In this document: positions 33,698-41,975 of the stretch, one piece after another | Layout of the letters: every line of letters starts with the position of its first letter | Numbering within the stretch: position 1 is the stretch's first letter | Source of the DNA: Trebonia kvetii | GTDB taxonomy: Bacteria; Actinomycetota; Actinomycetes; Streptosporangiales; Streptosporangiaceae | Length of the DNA: 64,000 nucleotides | Direction of reading: 5' to 3' | NCBI RefSeq assembly: GCF_007827045.1 | Contig: NZ_RPFW01000010.1 | Coordinates: 146,261-210,260 of the forward strand | Program-made: the position numbers and the translations under genes | Notes under the pieces: generated by a model | The model's database searches: none | Told to the model about the DNA's origin: nothing | Seen by the model: only the letters and a program-made list of their open reading frames with translations

Positions 33698-36025
33698 ATG
33701 GCGGAAGACTCCGAGACCCCCAGGCAATCCCTCGCCCTGTACCGCAAGTACCGTCCCGCCACCTTCGCGGAAGTCCGCGGCCAGGAGCACGTCACGGAAC
33801 CGCTCCGCCAGGCACTGCGCAGCGGCCGGATCAACCACGCGTACCTGTTCAGCGGCCCGCGCGGCTGCGGTAAGACGTCCAGCGCGCGCATCCTGGCCAG
33901 GTCGCTGAACTGCGTCAACGGACCAACCCCCGACCCGTGCGGCGTGTGCGACTCGTGCGTCGCGCTGGCGCCGTCCGGCCCGGGCAGCATCGACGTGATC
34001 GAGATCGACGCGGCGAGCCACGGCGGCGTCGACGACGCGCGCGACCTGCGTGAGCGTGCCTTTTACGCCCCGGTCGCGGGGCGATTCAAGATCTACATCA
34101 TCGACGAGGCGCACATGGTGACGCAGCAGGGCTTCAACGCTCTGCTCAAGCTCGTCGAGGAGCCGCCGCCGCACCTGAAGTTCATCTTCGCGACGACCGA
34201 GCCGGAGAAGGTCATCCCGACGATCAGGTCGCGGACGCACCACTACCCGTTCCGGCTGATGGCGCCCTCGGTGATGCGCGACCTCGCGGAGGAGATCCTC
34301 AACTCCGAGCTCGTGCCGTTCGACCCGGCCGTGCTCCCGCTGGTGGTGCGGGCAGGCGGCGGCTCCGCCAGGGACACCCTGTCCATACTCGACCAGCTGC
34401 TGGCCGGCTCCGACTCCGACGGCATCAGGTACGACCGCGCGGTCTCCCTGCTCGGCTACACCGACGCCAGCCTGCTCGACGAGATGGTCGAGGCGTTCGC
34501 CGTGGCGGACGGTGCCGCGGTTTTCCGCGCCGTGAACCGGGTCATCGAGGGCGGTCACGAGCCGCGCCGGTTCGCCACCGACATGCTCGACCGGTTCCGC
34601 GACCTGATCGTGCTCGCCTCGGTGCCGGACGCGATAAGCAGCGGGCTGCTCGACGTGCCGCCGGACCGCGCCGACGCGCTCAAGGGCCAGGCCCAGCATT
34701 ATGGCCTCGCCTCGCTCACCCGCGCCGCCGACATCGTTGCCACCGGCCTCGACCAGATGCGCGGCGCCACCTCGCCGCGGCTGCTGTTGGAGCTGATGTG
34801 CGCGCAGGTGCTGCTGCCCGCCGCCACCGCCGACGACCGCTCCCTGCTCGCGCGGATCGAACGGCTCGAGTCGGGCGCGCCGGTGCGGGCCGTCGCGGGC
34901 ACCACTGAGTCCAATCCGGAACGGGTTCGGCCTACACCACAGCCCGCCGCGTCTTCCGAGGGCGGCGCGGCGCCCTCCGTGGCTCCGCCCCCGGCCAGTC
35001 ACCAGGAAAGCCGGCCGGCTGGACAGCCGGAGTCGCAGCAGCCGGGCCCGCGGCCTGCCGCCGGGCCCGCCTCGCGGTCCGACGCGGAGCCCGCGCAGCG
35101 GCAGGCGCCCTCCCCGCCACCTGACGCCGAGCCCGTGCCGCGGCCTGCCGCCGAGCCCGCGCAGCGGCAGGCACCCGTTCCGCCTGCGGCACCGGCCGCA
35201 CCGTCACCTGCGGCCCCGTTCACGCACGCGCCTGGCGCACCCGGAGCCCCGGTCGGCGGTGCGCCGGGGGCGCCGCGCGGCGGCGGCGTGACCGTCGAGG
35301 CGCTCAGGCAGGCCTGGCCGAGCGTGGTCGAGGCGATCAAGGCCAAGGGCCGGGTCGCCGCCATCGTCATCGGCAACGCGAGCGTGGCCTCGTTCGATGA
35401 GGGGGTGCTCACCCTCCGCTTCCCGCGCCAGGGCGACGTGAAGGGCTTCCAGGGCAGCAAGTACGAGGACCTGCTGAAGCAGGCGCTGACCGCGATGTTC
35501 GGCATCAACGTGGTGGTACGCGCCACCTCGGGCGGTGACACCCCGCCCGAGGGCCGCGGGCCGGGACCGGGGCCCGCCGCGCCGTCAGGGACTGCCCCCG
35601 GCGGGCGCCAGCCCGGCCTCGGGCAGGCGCCGTGGGGCCAGCAGTCGCCGGGCCAGCCGGGACCGGACCAGCCGGGACCGGGCCAGCCGCCGGCCGCCGC
35701 ACCGCCGGAGGACCCGGCGGCACGCCTGGCCGTGCCATCCCCTGGCGGCCGAGCGCCGGGCGCGGATGGCGCCGCCCCCATGGCCGGGACGCACGCGGGC
35801 CTGGCGGTGAACGGTGGCGGCGGAGCCACGAACCCGTTCGGTGGCTCGGTTAACGGCGGGGCGGGCGACCTGCCGCCGCTGCCGCCGCCTCCGGCACCGG
35901 ATGACGAGGACTTCGATCCCGACGATGACGACTACTCCTCCTCGACCACGGTGAACGACCTCACCGGCATGGCCCTCGTGCAACGGGAGCTCGGCGCGGA
36001 GATCATCGCCGAGTACGAGGACTAG
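33698..36025 (+). CDS. dnaX: DNA polymerase III subunits gamma/tau
   Basis: A 775-residue clamp-loader ATPase. Walker A is GPRGCGKTS near residue 45, followed by a four-Cys zinc module (LNC, PCGVCDSC), Walker B DEAH in YIIDEAHMV, the sensor-1 FIFATTEPEKV and SRTHHYPF. Domain III ends near 365. A long Pro/Ala/Gly-rich linker follows, then a conserved tau-like block (ALRQAWPSVVEAIKAKGRV, about 525-620), a second linker and an acidic tail (PDDEDFDPDDDD). ATG 33698 has GAGGA 7 bp upstream. Clustered with ffs, ebfC and recR as in mycobacteria. Confidence 0.95.
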   Translation: MAEDSETPRQSLALYRKYRPATFAEVRGQEHVTEPLRQALRSGRINHAYLFSGPRGCGKTSSARILARSLNCVNGPTPDPCGVCDSCVALAPSGPGSIDVIEIDAASHGGVDDARDLRERAFYAPVAGRFKIYIIDEAHMVTQQGFNALLKLVEEPPPHLKFIFATTEPEKVIPTIRSRTHHYPFRLMAPSVMRDLAEEILNSELVPFDPAVLPLVVRAGGGSARDTLSILDQLLAGSDSDGIRYDRAVSLLGYTDASLLDEMVEAFAVADGAAVFRAVNRVIEGGHEPRRFATDMLDRFRDLIVLASVPDAISSGLLDVPPDRADALKGQAQHYGLASLTRAADIVATGLDQMRGATSPRLLLELMCAQVLLPAATADDRSLLARIERLESGAPVRAVAGTTESNPERVRPTPQPAASSEGGAAPSVAPPPASHQESRPAGQPESQQPGPRPAAGPASRSDAEPAQRQAPSPPPDAEPVPRPAAEPAQRQAPVPPAAPAAPSPAAPFTHAPGAPGAPVGGAPGAPRGGGVTVEALRQAWPSVVEAIKAKGRVAAIVIGNASVASFDEGVLTLRFPRQGDVKGFQGSKYEDLLKQALTAMFGINVVVRATSGGDTPPEGRGPGPGPAAPSGTAPGGRQPGLGQAPWGQQSPGQPGPDQPGPGQPPAAAPPEDPAARLAVPSPGGRAPGADGAAPMAGTHAGLAVNGGGGATNPFGGSVNGGAGDLPPLPPPPAPDDEDFDPDDDDYSSSTTVNDLTGMALVQRELGAEIIAEYED

Positions 36026-36064
36026 AACGGCTAAAGCGTCGGCGGTCCGAAGTAGGCTTCGCGT

Positions 36065-36586
36065 ATGGGACCTGGCGGCTTTGACATGCAGCAGATTTTC
36101 GCTGCCGCGCAGCAGGCGCTTAGCGCGCAGCAGGAACTCGCGAACACCGAGGTGATCGGGACGGCGGGCGGCGGCGCCGTCCGCGCCGTGGTCAGCGGGG
36201 TTGGCCAGCTGCTCGACCTCACCATCGACCCGGGCGCGATCGACCCGGCGGACCCGGCGGAGTCCGCGTCGACCATCGCCGACCTCGTGCTAGCCGCGGT
36301 GCGCGACGCCTGGGACGCGGCCGTCGACCTGCAGCAGCGCCAGCTCGGCGCGCTCGGCGGCGGTGGTTTCGGCGGTGCGCCGGCCGGATTTGACCTGTCC
36401 AGCCTCGGCCTGCCCGGCTTCGGCGGGGAGCTCGCCCACGGCGGCACTGATGATGATGATGACGACGAGGACGACGACGACGAGGACTTCGACGACGAGG
36501 ACGACGACGACCTCATCTACGAGGACCGGCCCGCCGGTGCCCCGCACGACGACCCCCGCGCGTTCCCAGAAGAGCACAAGGACTAG
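36065..36586 (+). CDS. YbaB/EbfC nucleoid-associated protein with acidic tail
   Basis: A 173-residue protein. Residues 8-110 are the YbaB/EbfC core (MQQIFAAAQQALSAQQEL, GGAVRAVVSGVGQLLDLTI, AVRDAWDAAVDLQQ), a dimeric DNA-binding fold normally near 105-130 residues in total. It then carries a Gly-rich linker and a tail with more than 20 Asp/Glu residues in a 26-residue stretch (about 126-150), encoded by repeated GAT/GAC/GAG codons. The dnaX-ebfC-recR order is widely conserved and suggests a role in replication or recombination. The acidic tail could mask or modulate DNA binding. Confidence 0.88.
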   Translation: MGPGGFDMQQIFAAAQQALSAQQELANTEVIGTAGGGAVRAVVSGVGQLLDLTIDPGAIDPADPAESASTIADLVLAAVRDAWDAAVDLQQRQLGALGGGGFGGAPAGFDLSSLGLPGFGGELAHGGTDDDDDDEDDDDEDFDDEDDDDLIYEDRPAGAPHDDPRAFPEEHKD

Positions 36587-36595
36587 CAACCCCCG

Positions 36596-37195
36596 ATGTA
36601 CGAAGGCGTCATCCAGCATCTCATCGACGAGCTAGGCAGGCTGCCTGGCGTCGGGCCCAAGGGCGCGCAGCGGATCGCGTTCCACCTGCTTGCCGCCGAC
36701 CCCGAGGACGTCAGGCGGCTGGCCGCGGCGCTCATCGAGATGACCGAGCGCGTGCGGTTCTGCAAGAACTGCGGGAACGTCGCCGAGGCCGAGGAGTGCC
36801 GGATCTGCCTGGACACCAGGCGGGACCCGGCGGTGATCTGCGTCGTCGAGGAGCCGAAGGACGTCGCCGCGGTAGAGAAGATCCGCGAGTTCCGCGGCCG
36901 GTACCACGTGCTCGGCGGCGCGATCAGCCCGATCGACGGGATCGGCCCCGACGACCTGCGGATCAGGGAGCTGATGACCAGGCTGGCCGACGGCACGGTC
37001 ACCGAGCTGATCCTGGCGACCGACCCGAACCTGGAGGGCGAGGCGACCGCGACCTACCTGGCGCGGCTGGTCAAGCCGATGGGCATCAGGGTGACCCGGC
37101 CGGCCAGCGGCCTGCCGGTAGGCGGCGACCTGGAGTACGCGGACGAGGTGACGCTTGGCCGTGCCTTCGAGGGGCGCCGCCTGCTCGACGTGTAG
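36596..37195 (+). CDS. recR: recombination mediator protein RecR
   Basis: A 199-residue RecFOR pathway protein. The helix-hairpin-helix is LPGVGPKGAQRIAFHLL (about 15-31), the four-Cys zinc finger is C55, C58, C67 and C70 (CKNCGN, CRICLD), and a Toprim domain follows (VICVVEEPKD, IDGIGPDDLRI, LATDPNLEGEATA). The length is standard. It starts 9 bp after ebfC. RecR with RecO or RecF loads RecA at gaps. Confidence 0.95.
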   Translation: MYEGVIQHLIDELGRLPGVGPKGAQRIAFHLLAADPEDVRRLAAALIEMTERVRFCKNCGNVAEAEECRICLDTRRDPAVICVVEEPKDVAAVEKIREFRGRYHVLGGAISPIDGIGPDDLRIRELMTRLADGTVTELILATDPNLEGEATATYLARLVKPMGIRVTRPASGLPVGGDLEYADEVTLGRAFEGRRLLDV

Positions 37196-37264
37196 CGCGA
37201 GATTTTCCTGGTAGCAGGCCTGTCCGCCGGAAGATAGGGTGCCGGGAAGTCGACATAAACCCGA

Positions 37265-37294
37265 TTGGGACAGGTGCGAACGCCCGGCTAAACT
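37265..37294 (+). promoter_or_regulatory. candidate promoter for ask-asd
   Basis: TTGGGA (37265) and TAAACT (37289) are separated by 18 bp, in the 143-bp gap before ask. Spacing and both boxes fit a housekeeping sigma-70-type promoter. A GGAGG follows at 37321 before ATG 37339. Confidence 0.5.
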
Positions 37295-37338
37295 CGACGG
37301 CGGTCCGCTATTAGATCCTGGGAGGAGCGGCGCGCCTC

Positions 37339-38619
37339 ATGGCCCTTGTCGTGCAAAAATACGGTGGTTCCTCGGTAGCCGACGCGGAGGGTATCAAGCG
37401 CGTAGCTAAGCGCATCGTCGCCACGAAAGCCGCGGGGAACCAGGTCGTGGTGGTCGTGTCCGCTATGGGCGACACGACGGACGAGTTGCTCGACCTCGCG
37501 AATCAGGTAACACCGGCGCCGCCAGGGCGCGAGCTTGACATGCTGCTGACCTCCGGCGAGCGCATCTCGATGGCGCTGCTCGCCATGGCGATCGCCACCC
37601 TGGGGATGGAGGCCCGCTCCTTCACCGGCTCACAGGCCGGCGTCATCACCGATGACGTGCACGGTACGGCCCGGATCATCGACGTCACGCCCGGCCGGAT
37701 CTCATCCGCGCTCGCGGAGGGCGCGATCCCGATCGTGGCCGGGTTCCAGGGTGTGTCGCAGAACACCAAGGACATCACCACGCTCGGCCGCGGCGGCTCC
37801 GACACCACGGCGGTCGCCCTCGCGGCCGCGCTGAACGCGGACGTCTGCGAGATCTACACCGATGTGGACGGGGTGTTCACCGAGGACCCGAGGCTGGTGC
37901 CGAGCGCCCGCCGGATTCCGCGGATCACCTACGAGGAAATGCTGGAGATGGCCGCGTGCGGCGCGAAGGTCCTGATACCGCGCTGCGTGGAGTACGCGCG
38001 CCGGTACAACCTGCCCATCCACGTGCGTTCTTCATTCAGCGACAAGATTGGTACCTGGGTCAGCGGTCACGCTGGCGATGAGTCAGAGGAGGCCGGGATG
38101 GAGCAGGCCATCATTTCCGGGGTTGCACACGACCGGAGCGAGGGCAAGATCACCGTGGTGGGCGTGCCCGACAAGGTTGGCGCCGCCGCCAGCATCTTCG
38201 GCATCGTCGCCGAGGCCGGCGTGAACATCGACATGATCGTGCAGAACGTGTCGGCGATCGCGACCGGCCGCACCGACATCTCGTTTACCCTGCCCGGCGC
38301 GGAGGGGCAGAAGACGCTCGAGACGCTGCGTGCGGCCCAGGACAAGATCGGCTTCCAGGACCTGCTCTACGACGACCGCATCGGCAAGGTCTCGCTGATC
38401 GGCGCGGGCATGCGCTCGCACCCAGGCGTGAGCGCGAAGTTCTTCGCGTCACTCGCCGAGGCCGGCGTGAACATCCAGATGATCACCACCTCCGAGATCA
38501 GGATCTCCGTGGTGGTCAGCCAGGGCGATGTCGACGTCGCGGTGAACGCGACGCACCGGGCCTTCGGGCTCGATGCCGATGAGGTTGAGGCTGTCGTGTA
38601 CGGAGGTACCGGGCGATGA
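37339..38619 (+). CDS. ask: aspartate kinase (alpha), with internal beta-subunit start
   Basis: A 426-residue enzyme phosphorylating aspartate, the first step to lysine, threonine, methionine and diaminopimelate. KYGGSSVAD marks the ATP site, TSGERIS and GRGGSDTTAVAL follow, and the C-terminal third carries two ACT domains (KITVVGVPDKVGAA, VNIQMITTSEIRISVVV) for feedback control. An in-frame ATG at 38098, with AGAGGAGG 6-13 bp before it, begins MEQAIISGVAHD, the place where the regulatory beta subunit starts in related actinobacteria. The stop overlaps asd by 4 bp (ATGA). Confidence 0.95.
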   Translation: MALVVQKYGGSSVADAEGIKRVAKRIVATKAAGNQVVVVVSAMGDTTDELLDLANQVTPAPPGRELDMLLTSGERISMALLAMAIATLGMEARSFTGSQAGVITDDVHGTARIIDVTPGRISSALAEGAIPIVAGFQGVSQNTKDITTLGRGGSDTTAVALAAALNADVCEIYTDVDGVFTEDPRLVPSARRIPRITYEEMLEMAACGAKVLIPRCVEYARRYNLPIHVRSSFSDKIGTWVSGHAGDESEEAGMEQAIISGVAHDRSEGKITVVGVPDKVGAAASIFGIVAEAGVNIDMIVQNVSAIATGRTDISFTLPGAEGQKTLETLRAAQDKIGFQDLLYDDRIGKVSLIGAGMRSHPGVSAKFFASLAEAGVNIQMITTSEIRISVVVSQGDVDVAVNATHRAFGLDADEVEAVVYGGTGR

Positions 38620-39686
38620 GCGCCGCTAACGCTGGGCGCAGGCCCACTCTGGCCGTCGTCGGCGCGACCGGCGCGGTCGGCACCGTGATGCTCGACCTGC
38701 TGTCCACCCGCGAGGACGTGTGGGGGGAGATCCGGCTGATCGCCTCGCCGCGCTCCGCCGGGCGGCGGCTCACCGTCCGTGGTGAGCAGGTCGAGGTCAT
38801 CGCGCTGTCTGAAGAGGCGTTCGACGGCGTGGACGTGGCCATGTTCGACGTGCCAGACGAGGTGTCGGCGGCCTGGGTCCCGGTCGCCGCGGCGCGCGGC
38901 GCGGTGTGCGTGGACAACTCGGGCGCCTTCCGCATGGACCCCGAGGTACCGCTCGTGGTCCCCGAGGTCAACCCGGACGACGCGCGGCGCCGGCCCAAGG
39001 GCGTCATCGCCAACCCGAACTGCACCACGCTCTCGCTGATCGTGGCGATCGGCGCGCTGCACCGTTCGTTCGGACTTGAGGAACTGGTCGTCGCCTCCTA
39101 CCAGGCGGCCTCCGGCGCCGGGCAGGCGGGTATCGACACCCTGTACGGCCAGCTCGAGAAGGTGGGCGGCACCCGCACGCTCGGGCAGCGGGCGGGCGAC
39201 GTGCGCGGCGCAGTCGGTGACTTCGGGCCGTTCCCCGCGCCCCTCGCGCTCAACGTGGTGCCGTGGGCCGGGTCGCTGAAGGACGCCGGCTGGTCCTCTG
39301 AGGAGCTGAAGATCCGCAACGAGTCGCGGAAGATCCTCGGCCTGCCCGGTCTCCGGGTCAACGCGACCTGCGTCCGGGTTCCCGTGGTGACCACGCATTC
39401 GGTGGCGGTGCACGCCAGGTTCTCCCGGCCGGTCGGCAGGGACGCGGCGTGGGAGACGCTGCGCAACGCTCCCGGCGTCGTGCTCAGCGACGACCCGGAG
39501 CACGGCGAGTACCCGACGCCTGCCGACGTGGTGGGCACCGACCCGACCTGGGTGGGCCGGGTCAGGGAGTCGCTCGACGACCCCAACGGCGTCGAGTTCT
39601 TCGTCTGCGGTGACAACCTGAGGAAGGGCGCCGCGCTCAACACGGCGCAGATCGCCGAGCTCCTCGCGGCGGAGTTCTCGGACTAG
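38616..39686 (+). CDS. asd: aspartate-semialdehyde dehydrogenase
   Basis: A 356-residue NADPH-dependent enzyme converting aspartyl phosphate to the semialdehyde. The N-terminal VVGATGAVG binds the cofactor, the catalytic Cys is C136 in ANPNCTT, and YQAASGAGQAG follows the family pattern. The catalytic His lies in RVPVVTTHS. The ask-asd overlap means coupled translation. The gene ends at a hairpin terminator. Confidence 0.95.
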   Translation: MSAANAGRRPTLAVVGATGAVGTVMLDLLSTREDVWGEIRLIASPRSAGRRLTVRGEQVEVIALSEEAFDGVDVAMFDVPDEVSAAWVPVAAARGAVCVDNSGAFRMDPEVPLVVPEVNPDDARRRPKGVIANPNCTTLSLIVAIGALHRSFGLEELVVASYQAASGAGQAGIDTLYGQLEKVGGTRTLGQRAGDVRGAVGDFGPFPAPLALNVVPWAGSLKDAGWSSEELKIRNESRKILGLPGLRVNATCVRVPVVTTHSVAVHARFSRPVGRDAAWETLRNAPGVVLSDDPEHGEYPTPADVVGTDPTWVGRVRESLDDPNGVEFFVCGDNLRKGAALNTAQIAELLAAEFSD

Positions 39687-39707
39687 TCACAAGCCATTAC
39701 GCAAAGG

Positions 39708-39740
39708 CATGGAACGCTGGCGCTGAGCCGGCGTTCCATA
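39708..39740 (+). terminator. terminator after asd
   Basis: CATGGAACGCTGG (39708-39720) pairs with CCGGCGTTCCATA (39728-39740) with minor mismatch, followed by CCTTCTTC. It lies 22 bp past the asd stop. Confidence 0.65.
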
Positions 39741-39796
39741 CCTTCTTCATGCGAGAAGTCCGGTTCCGCGCAAGGCAACTAGTCCGTAATGAGGAT

Positions 39797-39826
39797 CTAT
39801 AACGTTTCGTGTCATAACAGTTATAG
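39797..39826. promoter_or_regulatory. three ATAAC half-sites upstream of the redox operon
   Basis: CTATAAC (39797-39803) and GTTATAG (39820-39826) form an inverted repeat; inside it ATAAC-A-GTTAT (39814-39824) is a second perfect palindrome. This AT-rich patch is about 110 bp before GTG 39933 and fits a multi-site operator over a promoter. No regulator can be named. Confidence 0.45.
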
Positions 39827-39932
39827 ACGCTGATACGCTCATGCAGCCAAGTGACACATTCCAGCGCGGTGGGCGGCGCGCGGTGGAGTGACGCGGTGCG
39901 CGCACCGTTCATCGATAGCCTGGAGGTACTTC

Positions 39933-41975
39933 GTGGCAACGACTCGCAGCCGTCCCCGCGGCCGTGAGCAAGCTCGACCTTCCACCGGCGGGACGAGCGC
40001 TGAGCACGCGACCAAGATCTACTCGGTCGCCACCATCAGCATCGTCGTCATCGTCGCGTTCCTCGCCCTGACCAGCGTCGGCCACGTCATCGACGCGGCA
40101 ACGCAGCACTTCATGCTGTTCTACGCTGGTGTATTCGCGCTGATCGGCTTGTGCGCGTCCGTCGGCCTCGGCCTGGTGGCGACGGACCGGATGTTCCTGA
40201 ACCCCGGGCACCGGGTGTTCATACAGTCGGCTCACCGGGCGGCGTCCTTCGGCGCCGTGACCTTCCTGATCATCCACATCATCACCGAGATCCTCGCGCA
40301 GCGCGCACACGTGCTTGACGCGGTGGTTCCGTTCCTGTCACCATTCCGCACCTTCTACATCGGTCTCGGGACGATCGCCTCGGATCTGATCATCTTGCTC
40401 GTTATAACGGGCATTATGCGCGGCCGGTTCAACGCGAACGGAAAAGCCTGGCGCTGGCGGGCAATTCATTACACGTCCTACGCGGCCTTTGTTTTCGGTG
40501 TCTGGCACGGCCTGCTCGGCGGCCGCCCCGGCAAGCCGTACGTGGACTGGAGCTACGGGTTCCTGGTGGCCTTCGTGCTGCTCGGCCTCGCGGTGCGGCT
40601 GCTGAGCAACTCGCTGCGGCCGAAGGAGAACCTGAGCGCTCCGCCGGTCGACATGGCCGCGAGCTCGGCGTCCGCGCCGTTCCGGGCCGCCGCCATGTTC
40701 GCTCAGCTCGGTATCTCGCGCGGCGGGTCCGGCTTCGGCGGCGGGTCCGGCTTCGCTGCCCTCCGGTCGGCCACCGGGGGCCAGCCCGTGATGTCCGCTC
40801 CGCTGAGCGCGCCCGTACTGACCGCGCTGCCCGCTGGCCCGGCCGTGGACCAGGGACAGCCCTTCTACGAGCCTGGCTACGAGGGGCCTCCCCGCTACCT
40901 GGGCGCGCCACGGGCCGCCGATAGCGGCCCGATGCCCAGGGCCGGGACGGGCCCCATCCCCCGGGCGGGAACGGGTCCGATGCCCCGGGCAGGAACTGGC
41001 CCGATGCCCCGGGCAGGCACCGGTCCCATCCCCAGGGCGGGAACGGGTCCGCAGCCGCGGGCGGCGACCGGGCCCATGCCCAGGGCGGGAACAGGTCCGC
41101 TTCCCCAGGCGGGAACCGATCCGTTTCCGCGGGCGGGAACCGGGCCGATGCGCCGTGCCGGGTCTGGTCCGCTGCCCAGAGCGACAAGCGGGCCGATGCC
41201 GCGCGCCGCGACCGGGCCGATGTCGATGAGCGATACCGGCCCGATGCCGCGCGCGGGGACGGGTCCCGTCTCGCGTCCGGAGACCGGCCCCATCCCGCGC
41301 ACGCCGACGGGACCGATCCCCCGCATTCCGGCCGGCCCTGTTCCGCGCACGCCGACCGGGCCGATGCCACGTTCCCGCACAGGCCCCGCGCCGCGCGCAG
41401 CCACCGGCCCCATTCCGCGGCCGCCGACGGGCCCGCTGCCCCGCGCGGCGACTGGACCGCTGCCGCGGGGGGCGACGGGGCCGTTCCCGAGCGCGCCAAG
41501 CGGGCCGTTCCCCGGCGATGCCGGCGGGCCGCGAGTCGGACCTGCGACGGGTCCCTGGCCACGTCGGGAGACTGGTCCGCTGCCGCAGGCGCCCGCGGTC
41601 GATCCGCGGGCCTCAGACTTCGGGAACTGGACATTGCCTGACGTGCGTTCGCAGAGCTTGGGCCCGGCGGGCTGGGACCCGCAGGGCTGGGACGAGTACC
41701 CGGCCGAGCCGAGGAACCCTTACCAGGCGACAGGCCCGAGGTTCCAGGCCGCCGACTCGATGCCGCCATGGGCGCGGCCGGGCGCCTTTGGCGGCCAGCC
41801 GGGCCCCGGCAGTGCGCCGAGTCCGCAGTGGAACGAGGGCTGGCGGCCGGCCGAGCCGTCATGGGAAGGCGGGCTGCCGGAGCCTGACCCCAGCCTCAAG
41901 TACCGTGAGCCCGGCCCGGGCATGCCCGGCTACCGGGGTTCTCGCGACCACCGGTACGGCGGTGACCAGTACTGA
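39933..41975 (+). CDS. ferric-reductase-like haem membrane protein with octapeptide repeat tail
   Basis: A 680-residue protein. Residues 30-220 contain about six membrane helices with paired His: one in SAHRAASFG and one in FLIIHIITE about 14 apart, and another pair in AIHYTSYAAF and GVWHGLLGG 13 apart, the bis-haem spacing of ferric reductase-like membrane domains. Residues 331-554 are 28 consecutive octapeptides of the form TGP-x-PRAx. The last 125 residues are Pro/Trp/Tyr-rich. GTG 39933 follows GGAGG with 6-bp spacing. The stop overlaps the NuoF-like gene by 1 bp (TGATG), so the two likely form an electron-transfer pair. Confidence 0.82.
   Translation: MATTRSRPRGREQARPSTGGTSAEHATKIYSVATISIVVIVAFLALTSVGHVIDAATQHFMLFYAGVFALIGLCASVGLGLVATDRMFLNPGHRVFIQSAHRAASFGAVTFLIIHIITEILAQRAHVLDAVVPFLSPFRTFYIGLGTIASDLIILLVITGIMRGRFNANGKAWRWRAIHYTSYAAFVFGVWHGLLGGRPGKPYVDWSYGFLVAFVLLGLAVRLLSNSLRPKENLSAPPVDMAASSASAPFRAAAMFAQLGISRGGSGFGGGSGFAALRSATGGQPVMSAPLSAPVLTALPAGPAVDQGQPFYEPGYEGPPRYLGAPRAADSGPMPRAGTGPIPRAGTGPMPRAGTGPMPRAGTGPIPRAGTGPQPRAATGPMPRAGTGPLPQAGTDPFPRAGTGPMRRAGSGPLPRATSGPMPRAATGPMSMSDTGPMPRAGTGPVSRPETGPIPRTPTGPIPRIPAGPVPRTPTGPMPRSRTGPAPRAATGPIPRPPTGPLPRAATGPLPRGATGPFPSAPSGPFPGDAGGPRVGPATGPWPRRETGPLPQAPAVDPRASDFGNWTLPDVRSQSLGPAGWDPQGWDEYPAEPRNPYQATGPRFQAADSMPPWARPGAFGGQPGPGSAPSPQWNEGWRPAEPSWEGGLPEPDPSLKYREPGPGMPGYRGSRDHRYGGDQY
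40923..41594 (+). repeat. 28 x 24-bp coding repeat (TGPxPRAx octads)
   Basis: Counting exactly 8 residues per unit, 28 units fit from 40923 to 41594 without a gap. Common units are TGPMPRAG and TGPIPRAG; later units diverge (TGPIPRTP, TGPVSRPE, GGPRVGPA). Position 3 Pro is kept in all but one or two units, position 2 Gly in nearly all. Proline every 2-3 residues implies an extended or polyproline-like rod. Confidence 0.9.

Noticed and set aside
40429..41862. Minus-strand frames opposite the octapeptide repeat
   Set aside because: They mirror the DNA repeat and have no start signal or domain.
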